Source: Tribonema minus (taxonomy: Eukaryota; Sar; Xanthophyceae; Tribonematales; Tribonemataceae). Taken from it: a DNA stretch of 64,000 nt. This document shows positions 34,101 through 44,272 of this stretch, piece by piece. Under the pieces are notes generated by a model, which did no database searches, was not told where the DNA came from, and saw nothing but the letters and a program-made list of their open reading frames with translations. Both the position numbers and the translations under genes were made by a program. Numbering within the stretch: position 1 is the stretch's first letter; each line of letters opens with the position of its first letter. The stretch lies in assembly GCA_017506865.1 (NCBI GenBank), contig JAFCMP010000195.1, positions 21,249 to 85,248 on the forward strand, read 5' to 3'.

Positions 34101-37100
34101 TCGCCAGGGCAGATGAGCCAGAGTTAACAGATTCCTTGCTGTTCCAGCATTATCCAGCGGCATGGGCACATAAAGTGTCTCAGCAGAACGAGCACAAACC
34201 AATGCAACATCTATTTGCTACATATATCAAAGCGAGGGTTTCTGCACAAAAGGGTTTCTGACATGTCTATTTGAAGTCCCACCCAGCGGTGTCACCTACC
34301 GCAGTAAGTTTTTCAGAGGAGCAGCTCACCTGGCGTAATGGCGGCCACCGTCACCAGTAAAGCGGGGTCCTCCAACTGCATGTTGCGCGTGTGGACCCTC
34401 AGTATCGCCTGCGGCGCCAAACAGACGCGCGGCGAGCACTGATGAGCACAGGATATCCAGGTGCGAAGCGGGTGTCGCACCCATGCCGCAGTCTAGCGCA
34501 ATGCCAGGAGCAAAGCGCGCAATGCAGGGGTCTCCTTGAAGGTTGGCACACACATCACCCACTGACTCACAAGATACCATGCGGAGGTCTTGAAAGAGGC
34601 TGCAGTGCGCCATGTAAACACGTCGCAGAGATTGTACGCAGGCATATTGCAGGACAGCATGACACGCTGTGAATTGGACTGAAGAGCAGCACGACTGCTG
34701 GCTAACATCTTGTCAGTTCGTTTCGTTGCCTGGTTTTCAGCAAGCACAGTACATAGGTTTAACCGATTCTAAAATACGGATGCTGTAGTTCCGATGCATG
34801 CACCGTATAATGGTGACTGGATGAAACCCTAGGTCTAGGGTTTCAGCACAGTGTGGCGAAAACCCAGCCCACACCGCTGTTACAGGCCTCGCCACTATGG
34901 AGCGACCAGCGTCCGAGCGCAATACATGTATGACCTATGTTGTTGGCGCTTGGCTAGAAACCCTTGACGTAGCACATGGCAACGAATCAAAAGATCGTAG
35001 AGCTCTAGGTGGAGTGTTTAGCAGCAAGTGCCTTCCACCAATAACCGTGGTCGCCGCTGCTGCAGTCACTGGCCACGAGTCAAAAAGTGCTATCATATGG
35101 CGTCATGTGGGCAATGGGGGAACGGATGCCATCATAGGACGCATCGCATCGCATCAGAGAACTTCAAGATGCCTGCCTGCCTGACCCAGATCACGTTGCT
35201 GAAGTCTGTGCTGGGTACACTACACTTCTACAAAGTAAGCCACCTCAGATAACAAACCGCGCGTACAGACAAACAGGCATGGTGACACGTCGAAGAACAC
35301 TACACGGTGCATACCAGTCGAAGAGAGCTCAGTTGCAGCGTGTGTGGCACGCAGATCGACGCCCAGCGCACTCCTGACAACACTGCAGCTAAACAATTCA
35401 CTCGTCTGCGCGCCCGCCAAACTTCAAGCGCAACGTGCAACTCGCCTGCCTGCCGGCCTCCTCGGGGACGCCCACCCTGACAATGCGGTCGAACCTGCCC
35501 GGTCGCGTGAGCGCGTCATCCAGCATGTCGAAGCGGTTCGTGGCGGCGACGACAATGACGCCGTTGTTGTTGGTGTCCAGACCGTCCATGCAGGCCAGCA
35601 GCTGCAGCGGTTTCGGACAGACAGGCAGGCAGGTGTAGGTATATGGTATCAGGGCAAATAAAATAGTGTTGCACGCGCGGCGGCTGCTCTTCCACGCCTG
35701 CTTTAGACGCCTGCTTTAGACGCAAGTGAAGCAGGAAGCCTCCTGGCAGTGGGACACCTCCATGGAAATCTGATTGGGGGGTGTAGGCCTGGCCATCTGG
35801 TGCAGGATTAGGGTTAGCATTAGTGGGGAAAGGCTCAGCCTCTACATTAAGCGTCATGACTTTGCGCTGATGACGCTCTCAAGATCGCATCGTTCCATGC
35901 TGAAGACAGGGTGAGGCGGCCTGGCAATCTACGTGCCGGCAGCTGTGGCACTGTCAAGAGCACATGGATTCGCAATAACTCAGCCAGACCCTAAGCTACA
36001 CGCGCGCAGATGCACAGCGTCGGAGGCTAACATAGAGAACTTGGAGGCATGCACGTTACGGCGACAAAAGTGATCTGCAGGGTGCCTTCTGTTCGACATT
36101 GTGCAGGCCAGCAGCTGCAGTGACGGCGCGCATGCAGACGTGGCACAGCACAGAGCCAACACACGCGGCATGAAATGTGACAATGTGGTGCTCCTTGAAA
36201 GTTTTTCGAAGCTCCCAACCCAAATTGCTCAGCGTCCGACGCTCTTCAGGAAACGTAAATTGCATCCCTCCTGCCTATTGTATGGACAGACATGAGTGCA
36301 TATCACCCTCTGTAGCCATGCCTGAGTGACACATACCGCCGCGATCTACCCACTCCCCCCCCCCCCCCCCCCCCCCAAACGCACCCGCACACAACTTCAA
36401 CTTGAACTGACCTGGTTGAGCGTCTGCTCCGCCTCGTCGTTGGACCCCCTGTTGGCGCCCATGGAGCGCTGCTTCCCCAGCGCGTCCAGCTCGTCAAAGA
36501 AAACAATGCACGGCGCCGTCTTGGCCGCGCGCGCAAAGAGCTTGCGCACGCGCGCCGCGCCCCTTCCCACAAACATCTCCACAAAGTCCGAGCCGGAGCA
36601 GTAGTAGTACTGCGGGGTGGCGGCGGCAAGTGGCGGCAAACGGCGGCAACGGATGGTGCGGGGGCGCTGGTGAGAGTGCGTCGGAGTGGACGCGGCGACG
36701 CGAAACTGTTTTGTAACTGTTTAGACTGGAGCGCCCCTCCCCACAAACATCTCCACCAAGTCCGAGCCGGAGAAGTAGTAGTACTGCGGGGGTGGCGGCG
36801 GCGGCGACGGATGGCGCAGGGGGTGCTGGTGAGAGTGCGTCGAAGTGGATGCGGCGATGCGAAACTGTCTAGGAACCATTTTGAAACTGTTTTTAGTGTC
36901 GCACACGGCATCGTTGCACGTGAGCGCGTGCGCAGAGTGCGTGCCGCAGCAGCGAGCAATGATGCCTCGGTGGCTCACGGCACAAAAGCCAGTTGCGGAT
37001 GAAATGGTGCCACTGTAGTGAGAGTCATTCTGTACCATCTGTCGTCACGTCCAAAGCACTGCGGCGCGCGTTGTCCCTTCCAGTTGCGAGGTTGCAGCAG

Positions 37101-40100
37101 CCATTTCACTGCACTGCACCACAGCTTTGGCAGTGAGTAGCAGCACCTGAAATTGAAGTTGACACCTGAAGTTGACGCCATCAGTGACGCTTCATGTGCG
37201 ATGCTCTACCCTGCAAACATCGACATGACGCCCAGGCAGGAGCCACCGCAAACAAAGGCTCCTGCAACAGCACGTGTCTCACGCGCAATACGAAACAACA
37301 GTCAAGACACCAATTGTGGTGCAGAATATTTGTCGAGTGCTCGCCATTCCCACAGATCCAGTATTGAAGCGAGGCACTCCATAACATCAACTACACAAAT
37401 AGAGTGAGGCAGTCCCAACATTAACTTCAACAATGAAGTGAGACACTTCATGGCACCACCTTCGGGCCCTACGCCTCACCGGCACGCCTGCCTCCGCCGC
37501 CAGTGTTCAAGTGAGACACTTCAAGGCATCAACTGCAAAATGAAGTGAGGAGACGCTCCACAGCATCCAACTTCAAGCCCTAGCCTCACCGGCGTGCCCG
37601 CCTCCGCCGCCAGTGTCCAAGTGAGACACACTCCATGGACATCAACTTCAGCATTGAAGTGAGACACTCCACGGCATTCAACTTCAAGCCCTAGGCCTCA
37701 CCGGCACGCCCGCCTCCGCCACCATGACACGCGCCAGCAGCCTTCCCCCAACATCAACTTCAGCATTGACAAGTGAGCCCTCCAAAGCCCTAGACACCAA
37801 CTTCAAGCCCTGCGCCTCACCGGCACGCCCGCCTCCGCCGCCATCACACGCGCTAGCAGCGTCTTCCCTGTCCCTGGCGGTCCCACCAGCATGACGCCGC
37901 TGGGCAGGCGAGCGCCCGCCGCTACATACGGCGCAGGGTCTCTGAGGATGGCCACCAGCTCCCGCACCTCCGCCTTGGCCTCGTCTATGCCGGCCACATC
38001 GTCAAAGGTGAGAGACCTGCGCGTGGGTGCGGAGCGATGAGGAGGGGGTGAGTAGGTATTTGTGTGACGTGAGAGAACTGCGCGTGCATGCAGAGCGATG
38101 ACAGGGGGGCAGTTTGGCCACGTGAGAGACCTGCGAGTGGATGCGTAGCAATGAGAGGGTAGAAGTAGGTATTTGGGTGTGTTTGGCCGCGTCGTCGAAG
38201 GCGAGAGACCTGCGAGTGGGTGCACGGCGATGAGGGGGGGTGATGATGATCGTGTGTTTCGAGGCCTGGCCTTCGCATTTTGAGCTCAGCGCCCGTTGAC
38301 ATTCAGCTTTTCACAGCCAAGGAGTCTGCTTTGGCTACAGCTATCTGTAGAGTTAGCATGCCGCCTGTTGGGCGTGACAGACCTGTACACAAATCGAGCG
38401 ATGAGAGGGGGTAAATGTGTGTGTGTATGTGCGTGTGACGCAGCAGTGGCTTCGTCACAGCACGGTCACATGCAGGAGGTGCTTCTTGATTTGAGAGGCT
38501 CCGGATGATCGTTATGTGACATTCATCACGACGCAGACACACAGCGCGCTTGCAGCAGGCGAGCGCTGCCACACAGCAAGCTGAGCATTGCTGCAGCGCC
38601 CTGCCGCTGTGTGTCTCTGACCAGTGCCATCGCTCTGCAGCTTTGGTGCGTTGGCCACCGCTTGTTCTGAGCCTCGCCAAATCTACCGCAACCAGGTTGT
38701 AGGCGTCACTCGCTGCAATCACATGTGCACCAGCGGCGGCAGCAGGGCTGACGCATGCTGCCTGGTGTTCAGCTGTCGATTGCACTGCTGGTCCAGTACA
38801 AAGTGGTCTGTTTTACGCTGTAGCCGCGCCAGCCATATCATCGAAAATGTTGCACTTTCCATCACACAGTGACGACAACGCTCCCCTCGGCTTAGTGTTG
38901 ATTTCTGGCTTTTCGTACCAATGATACTGTAGTCAATGAAGTCTTGTGTATGACCGCACGATGACACCCACGAAATTCACCAAACACTTCGACAGATGCT
39001 TCATTCATTCAGCTGCCGGCCCACATGCTGCCTGCATGAATCTGGCTGATGCCGCTGTCAACACAACACTGCGTGCCCAGAGTTTGCCGACGCATCTGTC
39101 ATTGTGCCAGCGCATTGCCCCACTGACATGCCCTTCATCCCCTACTCACAACTTCCACTTTTGTGGCACTTCAACACCATGTACATACAACATACCTGTC
39201 CAGGGTATCCCCCTGCACCTGGCGCCCCGCCGACCCCACCGTCTCCCCCAGATTCCTCCTGAGCACTGAGTACATCATAGCCAGCCACGCCAGCGGGAAC
39301 AGCTGCGCCAGAATCAGTCCGCGTCCCACAGGCTCCGCCTGTGACAGTTACAAAGTACCAGGAGTTTGAAGTTGAAGACACCAAGGGTGTTGACATTGGC
39401 CGTTGCCGCCCTGTGCAGCAGGTACAGCGGACAGGTACTCCTGAACGCAAGTCTCCTGTGATTGTGGCACACAAGAGCATACCGTATGTAGTGAATGCAA
39501 CTTGTTGTCGCAGAAGGGCACATGGCAGCAACTACTTTTGCAACCCCCCCAGGCAGAGCCAAGCGCACGCACGGTTTCATGCAGCCAGCAGCGGTTGCGC
39601 AGTCTTGAAGACTGAGCCGTGATGCCCTCCATGATGAGCGCTGTAGCTATGACATGCGCAGCTACGTTCGTGCGCCTGTGTGCGCGAGTTCTTGCTGCAG
39701 CTGCGCCGTCTGACAGTCAACCAGTCAGCAGTCGGCCCTCAGAAAGTCGCATTGACACGCGCAGCAACCACTTGACGAAGCGCCGATCTTCTGCACACTG
39801 CTGTGTACGGGCAGCGTTAGCCGCATCTGAAAGCGCTACACGCCCTGAAGCGCATGCTGAGCACTGCTGATAGTAACCAGCCTCAGCGCTCTTCAACCTG
39901 CGCCTCATGAACTAGGTGAAAGAAAGTGCAAGCCCCATGCGGTAGTTGGTGCGCACGCTGTGCGGAAGCGGGGAACGCACAAATCAAACTTGCGGCACGC
40001 GGGCAGCGTGAGCAATGCGGTGCGCACCCACGCACGCGACGATTGAGCTTTGCGCCGCCAAGCGCGGGGACACAAGAGCTGAGCGCTGCTTACGATACGA

Positions 40101-42472
40101 GAGCTGCATGTGCTGCTAAGAACAAGAGGGAGCGCCGAGGGGTGGGTGCGTAGGGCGGGGTGAGCAATTCTGTGCTGCTAAGAACACGAGAGTCGCAGAG
40201 GGGGGAAGGGGGGGCAGTCGGGGTGTTTAGGGGGGTGTACCTCAGCGGCTCCGAACTTGACGCCGTGCCTTAGCAGGTGCTCCAGCAGGGGGTCCGCCAG
40301 CGGCACCTGGCGTGTGAAGTGGGGGCGCCCAGCGACCTCGTACAGCATCTTGCCCCTGCTGGTGACCTTGAGGCTCGTGAGCGCGGGCTCCTTGGCCTTG
40401 GTCTGGCGCGATGCGCAGACAGAGAAGACGGTGTCGTTGATGTGAGGGGGGGCGCTTGGCTGAGCACTGATGTGAGAGCCATTACGTGATGAGGACAAAG
40501 ATGGCCTTGGTCTCGTGCGCGCGGAGCGGTGCGCGGATAGGGATGGCGTTGATATATGTGAGAGGCGCGCTTTGCTGAGCACTGATGTGAGAGCCGTTGG
40601 ACTTGGCGGTGGCGGAGAGGCGGCGTTGATGCCGTCAGTTGAGTAGTATTTGCGAAGTTCAGATGACTATTTGGATGCGCGGACAGGATGACGCCGTGCT
40701 TGCGAGGACCGGTTCGCTGAGCGCTGCACTGAGTGCTGATGTGAGGGCTATTCTCTCTCTTTACCGTTACAGTGGCCCTAGCCCTAGCCATAAGTACGGC
40801 CAAAACTCTTGAGCTGACCTGACGATAACACCGGGCGATTGTGGGCGCGGTCACTTGAGTGCTTTTTGACGCTCAGAAAACACTGGTCATGCCCTGCACT
40901 CGCATGAAGCGCAGGGGTGCGCCAGGGGTGTGATCATCATGCCAACATTGGGTACGGAAGTTGCAGATGCACAAAACCTGCCGAGGCATTGCGGTGCGTT
41001 GCACTGCTTCGCAAGGCGAATCACCGCAGGGACTAGCGCGATCGGATACATTGCCGACTCTTGTGATTGCAACACGCCATCAGGCCTGAACCACCCTGGC
41101 AAACGCTGCACATGAGGCCGTGCAAATCGGCACTGAGAAGCGAATGAACTCTGTCATCAGAAACTTGCTGCTACCCTTGCCCTTGCCCTGAGTATCCACC
41201 TAGGCGAGGTGCTAAGAAACTGCTGCAGTCTGATTGCAGCAGTTGTGGGGCACTGGGTGTGAGGATGCGCTCTGGTTGCAGCGCGCTGCCAATTGTACCA
41301 CTGCGCTACTGCACCTTCAATAGTAAGGCCTGGTGACAGCATGCAACGCTCGACCATTAGCCGCTTTCTGTAACCGCAATGCTAACTCCAGCGCATGACC
41401 AATGATGGACCAGGCACAAGCAGGGCAATGTGGTCGTGCTCTGGCCAACACACACACTTGCTGTTGGTCCTGATGATTGGTGCTTCATTGCACCAATGCG
41501 CTCAAATGTGCCTTATGTTATGTACAGTACAAGGAGTGGCGCAACACAGTTACGCAAGTGGTGATGTGCACGTATTCGCATGCTCATGATATATCACCAT
41601 ACACTACGCTTCAGATCACAGGTTTCCAGAAGCAGCATGAAGAACGGCTCACATGACATGACGTTTGTCACAGAGGTTTGATTCTTACTAGACATTATGT
41701 GGCCCTTCCTGGGCTACACAGTCAGGTAAGCAATTCAATGAAATTGAGTGACCCTGATGATTAATATTCGACTGAAAAACTGCCATCTCCTTACACAAAC
41801 TGCACAACGGACACAAATCGCCCGAGGGCACCAACACATTTTAAAAATTGCACTCACCGCAGTCAGCCTGAGGAACTCCGACATTGGCAGCTCCGCAGGC
41901 GGCACCATTTTGCTGGCAGGTCCCCACACCAGCGCCTTCGCCAGCAGCAGCAGCACCACTATCCCAAGCCAAGTCCTCCTTTTGCTGAGCAGCAGCCTGA
42001 TTCTCTTGCCTGTCTTGACCTTCTCCTCCTGAGCCGGTGCCCGGAACAACCCTGCCCACGGCTTCGCAGCTGCGGCTTCGCGTGCACTCGCACCGCGCCC
42101 GCGGATGCCTAGCCACAACAGCATGCGTGTTATGACCGATGCAAGAGTCTGCACTACTCTGCGGACCCAGTTGGAGTTGCCCCCCCTCCCCCCCTGACCG
42201 CTGGGCACCTCAGGAGCCTCCCCTGCTGCTTGTAAGGGCCAATATGCTCTGTTTCCGCTGGTGTTCTCCAGCCAGCGGCATGTCGGCAGCCCTGTTGGTG
42301 TAGTAGTAAGGGAAGACTGAGGTTGTAGTGCAACATGTCTGAAGGACTGCAGGCGCGGCCGCACACAACTGCTGTGCCCTGCTGGTCTGGCAGGCGTGGT
42401 AAAGCCACGGGCCTCTGGAAAAAGCAGCACCGTGAAGGCTATGGCGGCATTCAATAGCCACGCTCGAACCAT
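31189..42472 (-). CDS. Plastid-targeted FtsH-type AAA ATPase lacking the M41 protease domain, 9 exons
   Basis: Minus-strand exons are 41858-42472, 40241-40402, 39196-39338, 37821-38016, 36412-36609, 35446-35601, 34330-34408, 31851-31924 and 31189-31290; all phases close, giving 574 residues. The N-terminus ([19 protein letters not shown] then FTTPARP) is a signal peptide followed by a Phe-led transit peptide, the import signal of secondary red plastids. A transmembrane segment ([18 protein letters not shown]), an FtsH-like lumenal domain and a second membrane segment ([19 protein letters not shown]) follow. The AAA module is intact: [11 protein letters not shown], Walker A GPPGTGKT (352-359), pore Phe-Val-Gly (385-387), Walker B Asp411-Glu412, SRH RPGRFDR (471-477) and lid [15 protein letters not shown]. 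After [14 protein letters not shown] and about 20 residues the protein stops. The whole zinc protease (HExxH) is absent. It is therefore likely an unfoldase, translocase or partner of active FtsH, not a protease. Intron 6 has a GC donor (CAG|GCGAGT). Confidence 0.88.
31926..32060. repeat. Three 45-bp tandem repeats abutting the exon 8 acceptor of the FtsH-like gene
   Basis: Units 31926-31970, 31971-32015 and 32016-32060 are each 45 bp (TGTTGCACAG...GAGACACAACCA) with few differences. On the gene strand only the copy next to exon 8 ends in AACAG; the other two end in AACAT, so they lack a usable acceptor. The array runs straight into the TA-flanked transposon at 32065. Confidence 0.9.
32641..32648. 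repeat. Left 8-bp target duplication of the hAT-like element
   Basis: GGTGATGT, repeated at 33742-33749. The uninterrupted host sequence in the related element near 20808 has a single GGTGATGT before AGCATGAGTCACTGAG. Confidence 0.85.
32649..33741. mobile_element. hAT-like non-autonomous element, middle layer of the nest
   Basis: A 1,093-bp insertion with perfect 15-bp terminal inverted repeats TAGAGTTCCGAGTCG and an 8-bp target duplication GGTGATGT, the size typical of hAT transposons. Both ends carry clustered subterminal AGTCGG/CCGACT motifs, the usual transposase-binding arrangement. No transposase is encoded, so it would need one in trans. Its host is the outer TA-flanked element, and it carries a third element itself. 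Confidence 0.88.
32851..33397. mobile_element. Inner TA-flanked TIR element, third layer of the nest
   Basis: Perfect 17-bp terminal inverted repeats CCGTAGATCACGGAGTA with TA on both sides (32849-32850, 33398-33399). The 547-bp interior carries repeated GTATAAGACCCCCC motifs near the left end and a C run of about 22 at 33301-33322. No coding capacity. It belongs to the TA-inserting class but is unrelated in sequence to the outer element beyond the leading CCGTA. Confidence 0.82.
33742..33749. repeat. Right 8-bp target duplication of the hAT-like element
   Basis: GGTGATGT following the terminal CTCGGAACTCTA; matches 32641-32648. Confidence 0.85.
34978..35047 (+). repeat. Dispersed TAGAGCTCTA-core repeat in FtsH intron 6
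   Basis: CAACGAATCAAAAGATCGTA then GAGCTCTAGGTGG and AAGTGCCTTCCACCAATAAC, the same order as at 15784-15850. Confidence 0.7.
36556..36893 (-). repeat. Tandem duplication of the exon 5 acceptor region of the FtsH-like gene
   Basis: A unit of about 165 bp, 36556-36722, contains the first 54 bases of exon 5, its acceptor and about 110 bp of intron. It is repeated at 36731-36893. In the copy the acceptor CCGCAG is intact and the frame reads [20 protein letters not shown] before a stop; in the true exon it continues through Walker B. Confidence 0.88.
37463..37860 (-). repeat. Four copies of the exon 4 donor region of the FtsH-like gene
   Basis: The end of exon 4 plus its donor (gene strand GGCGGAGGCGGGCGTGCCG, then GTGAGG) is genuine at about 37806-37860. 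It is repeated with variants at about 37463-37500, 37570-37612 and 37680-37745, spaced 110-115 bp. Between the units lie CACTTCA/TGAAGTG-rich spacers. One copy extends further into exon 4 than the others. Confidence 0.85.
37995..38245 (-). repeat. Four copies of the exon 4 acceptor region of the FtsH-like gene
   Basis: The true junction at 38016-38018 lies in a unit GGTGAGAGACCTGCGCGTGG followed by GTGC...GCGATGAGG. Variants recur at about 38068-38110, 38114-38160 and 38186-38245, with a weaker one near 38378-38410. The copy at 38186-38245 also includes the TCGTCGAAGG exon-derived bases. All but one keep CTGCG, that is an AG on the gene strand. Confidence 0.82.
40390..40605 (-). repeat. Tandem duplication around the exon 2 acceptor of the FtsH-like gene
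   Basis: GGCCTTGGTCT...GCGTTGATGTGAG...GCTGAGCACTGATGTGAGAG at about 40390-40480 is repeated at 40498-40605, and fragments recur to about 40760. The first unit contains the start of exon 2 and its acceptor. Confidence 0.7.
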
Positions 42473-43321
42473 GCTGCGGCTCCGCAGGAGTTGAGTTGCC
42501 ACGACGGAAAGGGGTCAGTCACACGCCTCGACTGCGGCGGCGCACCGCCGGCCAGTATAAGGGCGCCACTGCTTGAATAAACCTCCCTCCTGCTGCCTCG
42601 CCGTGTCGCTGCAGCAGTCGCTCTAGCGTCTCTGTAAGGTCACTATTTTTGTCACCCATTTTTGCTGCTCATCACCACATGCAAAAAAAATAAATTGTGT
42701 GTGTCGCCCCAGCGTCCGTCGAGCTTTGCCGCACGCTGGTGCAGTCGACACCAGGAGGACAGAGAGACAGGGTGAGATTTCCAAAGCTGGTTCTGGAACC
42801 GGCCAATATGATCGACGACACTTTGTGTACAGCCGGTGTTGCGTCTCGTTGGATTTGTGCCGGCACACCATCGCTCACACACACATAGACGGGCGGATAC
42901 TTGTACTGCTGAGGTCGAGGTTTTATTTTGGGCAGGAACGTCCTCCCTGCAGCTTGCGTCCCCAGCGGCAGCTACCCTTGCAAGCGGGTCCATCTTGAAG
43001 TATCACGCGCCAAAACATGACCCCTCTGTTGTACGGTGAGATGTGCCGCTCCTTCTTGTGAGACTATACCCTTTTAATCAAGGCCATATTGCAGATTACC
43101 TCAATTCAAGCGACCATTTCTCATTGATGACTTTCTTGACGCCCTCGACAACTTCAACTAATGCTTTATTTTATTTCTCCCCAACCTTGCTGTCGCCTCC
43201 ATTCAAGCAAGACCGTCCCTCAATGATGATTTCTTTTGGGGCCGGCAACTTCACTGATGCTTATGACCCTTTTCTCCCTCCTCTCCGCTCGATGCATCCA
43301 TCAGACTGCTCCCGCTCGGCA
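42473..43321. promoter_or_regulatory. Divergent intergenic region between the FtsH-like and E2 genes
   Basis: About 850 bp separates the two start codons, so it should hold both promoters and the 5' leaders. The stretch just before 43322 is rich in C and T, like a leader. An inverted repeat GGCGGCGCACCGCCG lies near 42537-42552, followed by AGTATAAGGGC at 42554-42564, which is TATA-like for the plus strand but far from the plus-strand start. Assignment is by position. Confidence 0.35.
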
Positions 43322-44234
43322 ATGGAGTACGACGACGAGGACGACTATCAGATGGCGGAAGACGACGACAACGCCGACTCCTCCTACCACGCCCCCGACG
43401 ACGATGACGAAGACTACCAGTACGACGAGGGCGCCGTGGAACAGCTCGTCAATATCGGCATGGAGGAGTCCGCCGCCATGACGGCCCTCCAAAACACCGG
43501 CGGCAACGTCGAGCGCGCCATCGAGCTCTTCTTCGCAGCGCAGGACCCCGCTCCCGCCGCCGACGGCCCCAGCAGCACCTGCAGCGCGTGCGCCGCCGCC
43601 ACGGACGACATCCATGTCCTCGATGCGTGCTGGCACAGGCTGTGCGCGGCGTGCCGCGCCGCCGCCGCCGCGGCGCCGCGCCCCGTCTGCCCGTGCGCGA
43701 CCTGCGGCCGCGACCTCGCCGCGCGCGACCTCGCGCTGCTGCTGCCGCAGGAGCGGCTGCGCGGCCTGCAATGCGTGTTACTGGATGACTTCAGGGCGCG
43801 CCTCGCGCGCCCCGTCGCATGCCCGCGCTGCGGCCGCGGCGGCCTGACGATGCCGGCGCGCGCGCGCCCCTCGGCGCTCGCCGTCACCGACGCGCCCGCG
43901 CTCGACGCCGTGCAGGCGCGCCTGCGCGCGTTCTGCGCGTGCGGCACCGCCGCATGCACCGTGTGCGGCGCCGCCGCGCCGTTCGACGGCACGCCGCACC
44001 CGTGCGCGGACCACAAGCTCGCCGCGCTGCTGCTGCTGCTGGAGAAGATCGACGACTGCGCCGTGCGCGGCGCGTCTACGCTCTTCGACGCCGCGGACGA
44101 CGACGCCAAGCCCGCCGCCGCTGCCGCCGCCGCTGACGCGTCTGCAGCGGCGGCAGCGGCGGCGCCGAAGCAGCTGACGCCCAAGGCCGAGCCGCCCTTG
44201 GCGGCGGGAAGCGTCAGCAGCGGCGGCGGCGGGG

Positions 44235-44272
<38 letters not shown>

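Noticed and set aside
36303-36959. Minus-strand open frame of 218 residues
   Set aside because: It overlaps exon 5 of the FtsH-like gene and its duplicate in the wrong frame.
41253-41325. tRNA-like segment on the minus strand
   Set aside because: TAGCGCAGTGG matches a tRNA A box, but the anticodon stem is poor and no B box (GGTTCGANTCC) follows. It is at best a decayed tRNA-derived fragment.
43043-43321. Upstream extension of the E2 protein to 43043
   Set aside because: That frame opens with GTG and is rich in C/T like a leader. The ATG at 43322 starts the acidic region directly before the UBA domain; 43223 remains possible.
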